From: Asparagopsis taxiformis
Taxonomy: Eukaryota > Rhodophyta > Florideophyceae > Bonnemaisoniales > Bonnemaisoniaceae
Assembly (NCBI GenBank): GCA_030407315.1
Contig: JALQPE010002144.1
Location: forward strand, 1 to 64,000
Direction: 5' to 3'
DNA: 64,000 nucleotides
Part shown: piece after piece, positions 10,121 to 18,854 of the stretch
Numbering within the stretch: position 1 is the first letter of the stretch
How the letters are laid out: the number at the start of each line of letters is the position of its first letter
The notes under the pieces: model-generated
Databases searched by the model: none
Told to the model about the DNA's origin: nothing
Seen by the model: the letters and a program-made list of their open reading frames with translations, nothing else
Made by a program: the position numbers and the translations under genes

Positions 10121-10330
10121 GACCAACCTGAAATGGACGTCCGGTGGATGTCCATCTCAGATGCACTGCTGGCCAGCCCAGAAATTCTAAAATTTCGGGC
10201 ACAAAAAATCTTGCAAAAATCAACGATTTGGGCGGGTCGATTGTGCCGTACGGCACACCCCCATCTCAAAAACATGTTCACATGTGCATGTTTTTGAGAA
10301 TAGCCCAAATTTTAACTCAAATCAGGGTGT
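10121..10330 (-). repeat. palindromic repeat family, copy 6 (block 1)
   Basis: Block 1 with the 14-bp palindrome at 10243-10256. It breaks off after TCAAATCAGGGTGT into unique sequence leading to the ParB/dioxygenase gene. The segment 9960-10120 before it (around CACTACTCACCCATCACGTT) also recurs at 15270-15380. Confidence 0.88.
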
Positions 10331-10674
10331 TCCCCGGATAAAGGGGTGCTCGCAGCCGCCCCAAAAGCCGCCTAGCTTGACAGCTGTAATTTTAACACAT
10401 TACACATCAAGGACACTGCCTGCTTCACGCCACCTCGTCAGGTTTCGAGAGCCCGACTCGGGCCCGTTCTGAACGGACACTCACATCTCGATTGCCTGTC
10501 TTGCATTCCAGCGGTCACGATAGGTGTGTACCTAACAAAATTTCGGTTGTATTGTGTTATTATTTCCAGCGATTGGCGTTCACGACCATTCTTCAACTTA
10601 ACGTGAAACATACCATCCACATCACTCGAATACGTCAACGTCAACCATCTCTTTTCCTTTCCAACTCAACAACC

Positions 10675-13600
10675 ATGGCGGATACGCATTTCAGCAGTTT
10701 GTTTTCAACGGTTTGCGGCGATCAAGTGAGCGCGTCAGCGGAGTCGCGCGGACTCAAGCGCGGCGTCGATGTCGACTTGTTTGCGGACGTGGACGGTGCG
10801 GCTGTGCATATTGGGACGGCTTCGGTGAGCACTGCTGGTGGCGATGTTGGCCTTCCGCGCACGCTGCACAACCACAAGCTGCCGGAAACCGACGAGGCCG
10901 ACTATATCGTCGTGCGCAACATTGCGACTAAGGACAAGTTCAAGGACCTCCCGTTCCCGTACATGTTTGATGGCGCCGAGGGACCGCCGGAGACGATGGG
11001 TGGAGCATACGCCGCGGCGTTTTACCCTTGGGATACTCGGATGATGCGCCCCGCTGCGGAGGATGGCTCTAGCGACATTCGTACCCCTGCTGCAGCGTCA
11101 AACTTCAACGCAGCGACGAACCAGGCCAGCTCGGGACGGATGCCCAGTACCGGTCCAGCAGGCGAAATCACTGGTTCGGGGGGTACGAAGCATCCAGCAC
11201 GCTCCGTCCCGGTTTCGGGAGGCACGAAGCGCCCTGCTCGCTCTGCCAGAGCCTCCAGTGGAGGCACGAAGCACCCTGCTCGCTCCAACGTCACCGAAGC
11301 TACTACGCAGGACGTAACCGAGGTGGACGACGAACCGGAGGTGGCGGAAAGCATTCGTGAGCAGCAGGGGACGCAAATTATGGTGCCCAAGTTTGTGACG
11401 TCGGATTACGTCGGAGAAGGAGCGACTGTGTTGGTGAGGCAGCTAGTGGAACCGGCCGTGACCCTTCGCGATGTCAAAGAAGACCACGTGGAGGACCTGC
11501 GCAACAATATGTTGGCGGTGGGGTATGTGAGCTCTTCGCGTATCACTGTGACGGTGCTGAGGTCGCAGAACACGCATTTGTCCGCCGACACGCGTCTGTT
11601 CCAGAATGGCAAATTCCATGCCAATGCGAACGTGACCGTGATCGACGGACTGCATCGTCTCAATGCTATGCATAGCATTGCGGATGACTTCACGCGCCTC
11701 ACCCGTATGCACAGAACCAAGCTGCCACAGGAGGCAAACCGCTTGCGCTGGGTTACTCAGCCTCTGGATGTGTACTACCTTCGCCGCAAGGACGACAGTG
11801 ATCTCCAGCCTCATGAGATCATCCACAAGAGTGCAGAGTCGAACCATACGACTGGGACGCAACTGACGGAGCGCTCCCTGGTTCGAATCTTGTCGTCCAT
11901 CCAGCAGTTCATCCGTACGATTGCTGTTGCAAACAACGTGGAAAACGCTGGCGACTTGCGTGAGTCTGATGTCATCCGAACATTGTTCGAGGCGCAGTTC
12001 ATGGGGATGATGAATTCGACGAACACGGCTCGGCGGTGGACGCGTTTGGCTATAGCAACGCTGAAGCATCCTGTTCTCGACGACGTGTTGCGTGAGCTGA
12101 ACAATTCCGAGCGCCGCAACGAGATTGGGATAACGCACCTGGACCACAAGATAGTGCGCGAGTTGCTGGAAGAAAACTTTGTCTTCGTCTTGCGTGGTCT
12201 TTCGGAGTACTTGAACCCTGCTCATGGCGGACGTCCGGATGGACGCTTTGACGTGAACGACTTTTATACATACGTCCGTCGCGTGACTGCAATAGCAAAT
12301 TCTCTGTACGCTGCGTTTGGGCGCCCAAAGAGTATTATGCGCAAGTCATTTCTGAGCACAGAGATGGCAATTGGGTCGGTTAAGCAGCCGAAGGAGTTGC
12401 AATGGCATCTCACCAATGCCATTGCAATGTATAGAGGGGACGACCGGAGCAGTGAGGTTCGAATGCGACGGAGAACCACGCGTTTACAGGATTTGGAAAC
12501 GAACTTGAAAGAGTTTTTCAATCCGACATTGAAGAAGAAGACTAAGGCTCGACGCAAACGCCGCCCTTCTGCTGCCAATGTGAGACTCACTCACAAGAAG
12601 CAGCGGAATGTCGAACATGAGCCTGCTTCGCATGGCATCCGCCGCCGTTCACAGCGACTTCGCTCGACGGGGAGCACACGCCTCGAGGAAGAAGAGCCGG
12701 TTGTGGTACAACAATCCGCCGGGGAAGAAGAGCAGGCCGTTGTTGATAAACCCACCGATCAACAACAAGCCACTGCTTCCGGTGATGAGGTTGACGAAGA
12801 CTCCGCCCGTTCCCCCGATTCTGCCGTTGAGATTGTCCCCCAAGATAACCAACGTGCTGGTGCGACTCCCTCCAACCAAGAATCTGTCCATACCGCTTCG
12901 GACGAGGAAGACAAACAGGGTGCAGACGAGGGCCAAGTCGAAAGCAAGGGGGTCCGCGAAGTGACAATTACATTCACTGTTCCGGAAGGAGTGGAAGTCG
13001 ATGAAGACGGTTACATCGTTCGTGACTCTCCTTCTGAAGACGACCTCCTCTTCGACGACCGTATGCCGTCTCTTCCTGACGATTTCGAAGACCGAGCCGA
13101 AGGGCATCATCTGGCGCAGCGTCCCGCGGATGTCATCGCATCGGTGAGGGTTGGCTGTCTGCCCCCGATTGAGCTCAGGTTGTTATTGGAGAGTGTGGAA
13201 ATCGATGAGGAGGGCAGAGAGGTGAGGTATTTGAAGCAAGTGGCGATGGACCCTGTGTTTGAGGGGCTGCATATTCCGGAAGAACATCGGGCTCGTGTGC
13301 TATTCGAAATCGATCACGTCTATCCGATGTTCTTCGCAGCGTGGAAGATGGCTGCCAAGGCGATGTGTGAGCCTACATCGACGTTTCTACCCTCGAGGCT
13401 GGACTTCGCTCAGGTTGCGCGAATGTCTACAAGCTGGAAGGATTCGTATGAGGCCGGCACTGGTATGGCGTACTTCCACAATTGCCGAACGGAAATCAAC
13501 GAGCGAGGGTATACGGTGATGCACAATTTCGCGGATGTAAGCTACCTCGATGCGTCGGACAAGTTCCCATTTGACTTGGGTCTCATGGAAGAAATTCCTA

Positions 13601-14607
13601 ACCAGGAATTGTTTCGGTACTTTTTGGGAACGTGGGAGGGGGAGCAGGTGCACAAGGACCCTGGGAACCGGCAGCTGTGGAGTCCCATTGTCAATACGGG
13701 GGACGATGAAACAGACGAGAAGAACCGGAATGAGGGGAGGGCTCGCTTCACGTCTACGCGCCACTGCCTGGTTGACTATGCCGAGAACGATGAGACGCAT
13801 ATCGACCGGTTCAAGTTTGTGACGCGGCGAGCCCTGCTGGATGTGTGGTTGGGAATCCTTGTCCGGCTGATAGGGCTGGAGGAGTGCGGTTTACCGGGAG
13901 AAAAACTTGTCATGCCGGCATCTGGGGGACGGTTTTTGATAACGGGAAAGGGGTGTCCTCGGCAGGTCCCACACAATGATTTCCCTGTTCCTCCTCGCGA
14001 CCGCAAAGATCAACTTCCGGGTTACTTTGTTATTGCCAACGGAGATGACCCATTCCCTATCTGGGTGTGTCCAGGGTCCCACAAGTACGTCTTTTCCAAA
14101 GCGCTGGAATTAGATATGTACGCCAAGACGATGAAGCTGAAGAAGGTAATCGTTCCGCCACGTTCAGTCTTCATCGGTCACGGCCATGTACAACATGCCG
14201 GGGCAGGGCATGTCGACAGAGTTGTGTCACACACGACAACGAGGTATCACACGTATTTCAGGAATGCGTCGTATCCGATTCCCGACAATGTTTCGTTTGG
14301 TTTCATCAGGCGGTTGGGATTCGAAGAAGAAGTCATCGCCAATGCTCCGCGCCGGTCTGCAAGGCAAAGTCAACCGGCACCTGTCAATGTTCGCCACAAG
14401 ACAGTTGTTCCCATCCCGGTCAAGAAAGATGGTAGGCCGAAGACAGGGCAGCTCCGAATGATGCGGATGAAGACGACAGAACCTCGCAAGGATGTAATGC
14501 ACACACCGAGTGTGGCCCCGGTAGTGCCTCTTCTGCCGGGACAACCTGGATATCTAGTTCACTATCATAGTGAGGACGAAGAGGAAGAACAGTTTTCCGA
14601 CGGCTAG
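10675..14607 (+). CDS. ParB-like domain fused to an Fe(II)/2-oxoglutarate dioxygenase
   Basis: A 1310-aa protein from ATG 10675, which sits in a good context (CAACCATGG); the frame is open further upstream but that part looks like leader. Residues about 255-560 form a ParB/Srx-like domain with the signature VIDGLHRLNAM (G325, H327, R328) and a helical tail. Residues about 630-860 are basic, then acidic low-complexity sequence. The C-terminal half is a double-stranded beta-helix dioxygenase: HxD iron ligands H1100 and D1102 (VPHNDFP), distal ligand H1174 (VQHAGAG) and a 2-oxoglutarate-binding Arg candidate R1190 (TTRYHTYF). The fold could be PhyH-like or TET/JBP-like; the substrate is not shown by sequence. 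Physical linkage to a DNA methyltransferase makes a modified base a plausible substrate. It is flanked by 0.7-kb direct repeats. Confidence 0.82.
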   Translation: MADTHFSSLFSTVCGDQVSASAESRGLKRGVDVDLFADVDGAAVHIGTASVSTAGGDVGLPRTLHNHKLPETDEADYIVVRNIATKDKFKDLPFPYMFDGAEGPPETMGGAYAAAFYPWDTRMMRPAAEDGSSDIRTPAAASNFNAATNQASSGRMPSTGPAGEITGSGGTKHPARSVPVSGGTKRPARSARASSGGTKHPARSNVTEATTQDVTEVDDEPEVAESIREQQGTQIMVPKFVTSDYVGEGATVLVRQLVEPAVTLRDVKEDHVEDLRNNMLAVGYVSSSRITVTVLRSQNTHLSADTRLFQNGKFHANANVTVIDGLHRLNAMHSIADDFTRLTRMHRTKLPQEANRLRWVTQPLDVYYLRRKDDSDLQPHEIIHKSAESNHTTGTQLTERSLVRILSSIQQFIRTIAVANNVENAGDLRESDVIRTLFEAQFMGMMNSTNTARRWTRLAIATLKHPVLDDVLRELNNSERRNEIGITHLDHKIVRELLEENFVFVLRGLSEYLNPAHGGRPDGRFDVNDFYTYVRRVTAIANSLYAAFGRPKSIMRKSFLSTEMAIGSVKQPKELQWHLTNAIAMYRGDDRSSEVRMRRRTTRLQDLETNLKEFFNPTLKKKTKARRKRRPSAANVRLTHKKQRNVEHEPASHGIRRRSQRLRSTGSTRLEEEEPVVVQQSAGEEEQAVVDKPTDQQQATASGDEVDEDSARSPDSAVEIVPQDNQRAGATPSNQESVHTASDEEDKQGADEGQVESKGVREVTITFTVPEGVEVDEDGYIVRDSPSEDDLLFDDRMPSLPDDFEDRAEGHHLAQRPADVIASVRVGCLPPIELRLLLESVEIDEEGREVRYLKQVAMDPVFEGLHIPEEHRARVLFEIDHVYPMFFAAWKMAAKAMCEPTSTFLPSRLDFAQVARMSTSWKDSYEAGTGMAYFHNCRTEINERGYTVMHNFADVSYLDASDKFPFDLGLMEEIPNQELFRYFLGTWEGEQVHKDPGNRQLWSPIVNTGDDETDEKNRNEGRARFTSTRHCLVDYAENDETHIDRFKFVTRRALLDVWLGILVRLIGLEECGLPGEKLVMPASGGRFLITGKGCPRQVPHNDFPVPPRDRKDQLPGYFVIANGDDPFPIWVCPGSHKYVFSKALELDMYAKTMKLKKVIVPPRSVFIGHGHVQHAGAGHVDRVVSHTTTRYHTYFRNASYPIPDNVSFGFIRRLGFEEEVIANAPRRSARQSQPAPVNVRHKTVVPIPVKKDGRPKTGQLRMMRMKTTEPRKDVMHTPSVAPVVPLLPGQPGYLVHYHSEDEEEEQFSDG

Positions 14608-14885
14608 ATATCTTAACAACAACTACTTTAGCAAACAATTATCGAGAATATAATCATCTCCTTTATCACTTTCAATCTATGAACCTACTATAATGCACTT
14701 CCGTTCCATGCTTTCAAACTAGATTGTCCATTCCCTAGTGGGTTGGAGCATGATTCCAGGACGATTCCCTCACATCTCTAGACTCGATGGTCTATGCTAG
14801 AAATAGCAGAACAATTGGGTTTATACGTGCTTCATCGCCAACTTGCTTCTGGTAATGGCTGGACGTGCACGATACACGATCACCT
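14608..14885. other. 3' flank of the ParB/dioxygenase gene
   Basis: No gene seen. AT-rich sequence that presumably carries the 3' UTR before repeat copy 7 begins. Confidence 0.5.
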
Positions 14886-15200
14886 GAAATGGACGTCCGG
14901 TGGATGTCCAACTCAGATGCATTCCTGGCCGGCCCAGAAATTCTACAATTTCGGGCACAAAAAAATATTGCAAAAAACATCGATTTGGGCGGTCGATTGT
15001 GCCGTACGGCACACCCCCATCTCAAAAACATGTTCACATGTGCATGTTTTTGAGAATAGCCCAAATTTTAATTCAAATCAGGGTGTCTAATTTGGCCACA
15101 ACGGCCCCAGGCACCGGAACCGCCGCCCCGAGCGGGGTCATCACTGGCTTCTGTAAGCACTAACTGTAAGGCTAAATGGCGCCTAACGATGGGTCGATTC
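14886..15200 (-). repeat. palindromic repeat family, copy 7 (block 1 + block 2)
   Basis: Block 1 with the 14-bp palindrome at 14999-15012, followed by block 2. It is directly repeated with respect to copies 5 and 6 on the other side of the ParB/dioxygenase gene. Confidence 0.88.
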
Positions 15201-15269
15201 CAGGCTTCAAGCCTAAGTTATGCTAGGGTGACATCGTTTCCCCTGTTCCATCATGGTCCTGCCTTACTC

Positions 15270-15910
15270 CTCCACGACAAACACTACTCACCCATCACGT
15301 TACTCGTATTCCGTGCACTTTGTATGAGTAGTGAACTCGCCTGCTTAGTTGCTGCAATGCGTGGATGTAGGCAGCACACGACCAACCTGAAATGGACGTC
15401 CGGTGGATGTCCATCTCAGATGCACTGCTGGCCAGCCCAGAAATTCTAAAATTTCGGGCACAAAAAATCTTGCAAAAATCAACGATTTGGGCGGTCGATT
15501 GTGCCGTACGGCACACCCCCATCTCAAAAACATGTTCACATGTGCATGTTTTTGAGAATAGCCCAAATTTTAATTCAAATCAGGGTGTCTAATTTGGCCA
15601 CAACGGCCCCAGGAACCGACCGCCGGCCCCGATCGGGGGCTATCACTGGCGTCTGTAAGCACCAACTGTAAGCCGGAGCCGGCTGCCGCCCCGATCGGGG
15701 CTATCACTGGCTTCTATTAGCACCAACTGTAAGCCAAAATCGCGTCTCACGAAGGGTCGATTTCAGGCTCAACACGTCAGGGAAAGGTCTTGGTCCTTGT
15801 TTCATCATGGTCCCGCCCCACCCTCTCGCGACCAACCTGAAATGGACGTCCGGTGGATGTCCAGCTCGATTGCATTGCTGGCCAGCCCAGAAATTCTAAA
15901 ATTTCCGAAA
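15270..15910 (-). repeat. palindromic repeat family, copies 8-9
   Basis: 15270-15590 matches 10010-10330 and has the 14-bp palindrome at 15501-15514. Two degenerate block 2 copies follow (about 15590-15830), each with CCCCGATCGGGG-type palindromes. A partial block 1 (15835-15910) breaks off after AGAAATTCTAAAATTTC. This is the right edge of the repeat-rich accessory block. Confidence 0.85.
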
Positions 15911-17240
15911 AATCAATTTGGTGGCCCAGCATCTCCTGTGCCGAAAATTCCCGCACTCAGTTCTGATATACGTCTAGACGTGTTTCCCACTTGTACGCAT
16001 CAGGGAAGGCGTCACGGAAGGTTGACACTACGCTACTTGTGTACCGCGTCGTCTGAAATAGCGAGTAGTGTTTGTTGTATAGTTGTGGAGTATGCGTCTA
16101 GTGGTTTGTAAAGCTTGCAGAACGGGATAGGGATGTGGGTGGCCCTATTTTATGAATACATGAGTACCAATATTCAGGGTTGACAAAGCGGAAAGGCATA
16201 GGCTCATACATGTTTGAGATTGCATAGTAGAGAAAATATTTTCATCGAAATTTACATGGAGCTGATGGAGGTTTTAAGGATGAGGTATGAGAGGAAGAAA
16301 ATTCTTCTGTGGTATGAGGATGTGTTCTGTGGGGGGATGGAATCTTGGGATGGTACAGGGGGAGGTGGAAATGTACGGAGTGCGGGTTTAGAATGGATTG
16401 TGATTCGGAGAGGAGTGCCGACAAGCATATTATGGGGATTGGGGAGACGCTGCGGGGTGTTGGGGTAGTGAGGGCGGAGGAGGTGTTTAGGTGGGACCGT
16501 AGGAGGGTGCGGTTGAAGGCGCCGAGAGGAGGGGTTTTTAGGAAAGTGAGGAGAAAGAAGGGGAGGGGGTGGCGTCTGTTCTGGCTGTGGTGAGTGGGGA
16601 TGTGATGGAGAAGAAGGGGGTTATTGTATTTGGGGAGGGAGGGGAGTGGGAGGAAGGGTGCGAAGTGGGGGGTTGATATGTGTTTCAGAGCGGGGAGGTT
16701 TCTGGGGATACGGCGGGGGAGCCACCCCGCAGTGCGGGAGCGTGGGCCGGTGGTGGTGGTGTATACGGTATCGAAGATGCGGATGGCGTGGGGGCATGGA
16801 GCAGCTGAGGGAGGGAGGGGTGGAGCAGGTCGGGTACGGGATGGGGAGTGAGAGGTTTTGGAAGAGTAAGCTGCAGGGGAAGTTTGTGTAGAGGGCGAAG
16901 GAGAGGGGTTGAGGGTAGAGGAGAGAGGGTACTGAAGAACAATACGTTTCAAAGGTGATGGGGGAGAGCATGGTCGAGGAGATAGGGGGTGTTTTGCCCT
17001 ATTCTGAGGTAGTATGAGGACTGGTTATACGAAATCTGTACGGTAGAGCAGAAAAGTAGGTATGGAATGGAGGTGTGCACCGTGGAAGCGGGGATAGGTA
17101 TCTGAAAATGCGTGCTAGAGTGGTATTGGGGGTGTTTGAGGTACAGTACGGGGGAGGTGAGCACCAACAGGAAGGGGGTGTGAGCGAGAGGATGAAAAAA
17201 TTAAAGACGAAATTGGAGTCGACCGACAAGGAAAAATAGA
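15911..17240. other. gene-poor, strongly purine/pyrimidine-asymmetric segment
   Basis: No confident gene. From about 16250 to 17200 the plus strand is G/A-rich, which yields overlapping open frames on both strands (for example a Pro/Ser-rich minus frame 16242-16952 and a plus frame 16345-16593 with a CxxC...H-like stretch). These look like composition artefacts or a decayed gene. Confidence 0.4.
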
Positions 17241-17535
17241 GTGGTCGCCGTGATGGATGCGGACATCCATGTCGAGCACGGCGGCAGAAATTTCTGGGGT
17301 CGAAATTTTTGAATTTCTGAACCGGCGCCCGTCCTAGGTGGACATAGACATGGCGGAAGTCCATCCCGAGGGGGACATCCGTGGTACTAGAAACAATGAA
17401 TGTCGCCCTAGTAATACTAGACGTACTAGACCGCATGGACGTCCGGTTCTAGGCGGACATCCAAAAATACTGGAGAACATGGACGTCCGCCTAGTAATAC
17501 TAGGTGTACTAGAGGTTGTGGACGTCCGCGTCCAT
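17241..17535. repeat. cluster of GGACGTCC/GGACATCC and CTAGTAATACTAG motifs
   Basis: Several TGGACGTCCG or GGACATCC elements alternate with CTAGTAATACTAG-like and GTACTAGA motifs. The same GGACATCC...GGACGTCC half-sites and an AATTTCTGGG-like element occur in block 1 of the palindromic family, so this may be a diverged relative or the subterminal end of another transposon. Confidence 0.6.
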
Positions 17536-17958
17536 TTCCGAGAACACAGACGTGTGTGTTTTTCTTCGTTGTTTTTTTCTAGTTCTCTCCCCTAATCTGC
17601 CTAAGTGGTTGATATACTTTCTGAAGTTAGATTTCTTGAGATCTCGCAAAAAGACAGATGGTGAGCTCGCGGAGACGTTACGATAAAGTGACGTACTCGT
17701 TTCCAGCCAGGCTATATGGTTCGTAGTCGGATGTGGGAATGGTCCCATCCGTCGCAGTTGTCGATGCTATGATCCGTGTGGATATTTTGTACGCAGTGGT
17801 GTTAAAACTTGCTACCATTACAAGTAGTTCAATAAAAAGTAGTTTAACATAGCAACATATGGACCAATCAAAAGTCTTATTTCCGTCCGTTTTCGTGCAC
17901 GTGCATCAGATTTCCCGTGCAAAATTTTGCCTGGGAACGGCCCTCAGTTGTAGTGTGC
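17536..17958. other. intergenic, nothing recognised
   Basis: About 420 bp of unique AT-rich sequence between the motif cluster and the retrotransposon target duplication. Confidence 0.5.
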
Positions 17959-17963
17959 ATAGA

Positions 17964-18307
17964 TGCTGCCCTTCTCTGGTCCGCCGGGAGTGGCGGTCGG
18001 CGCACGTGTGATAGTTGTTTTTCTTCCGTTCCTCCCAAAACAAGCGAATTGCCGGATTTTTAATCTACTCTCCTTTCTATTCTGACGAGTTGTCTCGTCC
18101 TCTTATAGCCGGCCAGACTAATATCTACTGTATCCCTCTAATGATGACCTCAGATACTGACCTCAGCTTCCTTGTCCTTCAGTAGCCGTACAATCCTCAC
18201 ATAGGATCATGCATTCAATAAACTAACTAAAATGCCCATTCTGTAAAGTTGCTTCCAACCACTGCAATTTCTCTATTTCCCCATACTGCATTAGTCTCAC
18301 ATTAACA
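17964..18307 (-). repeat. 3' LTR of the gypsy element (344 bp)
   Basis: Uninterrupted LTR, TG...CA on the minus strand. It aligns end to end with the 5' LTR and gives the empty-site sequence for the Tc1 insertion (ACTGTATCCC near 18130). It contains a TATAAGAG box on the minus strand. Confidence 0.92.
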
Positions 18308-18320
18308 CGATCCCCTCCTC
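18308..18320 (-). promoter_or_regulatory. polypurine tract of the gypsy element
   Basis: Reads GAGGAGGGGATCG on the minus strand, directly abutting the LTR start TGTTAATG, as expected for the plus-strand primer site. A perfect 10-bp stem with a 3-nt loop (18320-18342) lies immediately upstream. Confidence 0.8.
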
Positions 18321-18854
18321 AGCCGACAGTGACTGTCGGCTGCGGGACTGTCCCGGGCTGTCTCTCTCAATTACCTCGATTTCCTTCCTTGGGGATGCAT
18401 TCAATGAACCAAAATGGTATTCATTGAGGTTGCTGGTTCGATGCTAGCCAATGCTCGACGAAATGTTAGCCTCAAGCGGCTGGATTGGTGATGTGAAATT
18501 AACATCAGGTGTAAATGTTATCCTCCTCGGTTGACCACCGCTAGGTGTATTGAGGGTCGTACAGAGCATTCGATGCTCTAGAGTACGTGGCAGGGGTGTC
18601 CAGGTAAAGCTGTAATCTCCCGCCGAAGAGGGTAATTGCACAATCCAAGTTCCAGTTCTGCGGGAACGGTGCAACCGGGGGGATATCGGGTCTTAGCAGG
18701 ATTCTAATAGCAGTTTCCAGAGTAGCGAAGAGCTATTTTTCATCAGTTTTCAGTAAACGGCACTGAACGATAACAATAGATTCGATGGAGTACACTTAAG
18801 GCGTGACGCATTATTCATTGACAAGCGATAGAAATCTTGCGAAGTGGATTATTT

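Noticed and set aside
10492..10674. N-terminal extension of the ParB/dioxygenase frame
   Set aside because: It begins with a non-ATG codon and ATG 10675 has a much better initiation context.
3664..15910. CRISPR-like array of repeats
   Set aside because: Units are long, unevenly spaced, palindromic and in both orientations, with genes between them, in a eukaryotic context.
16242..16952. 236-codon minus-strand Pro/Ser-rich ORF
   Set aside because: The opposite strand is G/A-rich and several frames on both strands are open; no domain or codon pattern supports it.
17866..17885. CAAAAGTC as alternative gypsy target duplication (AAAAG)
   Set aside because: It would place the LTR end outside the region shared by both LTRs and would not give a TG/CA terminus; ATAGA/AAAGA fits better.
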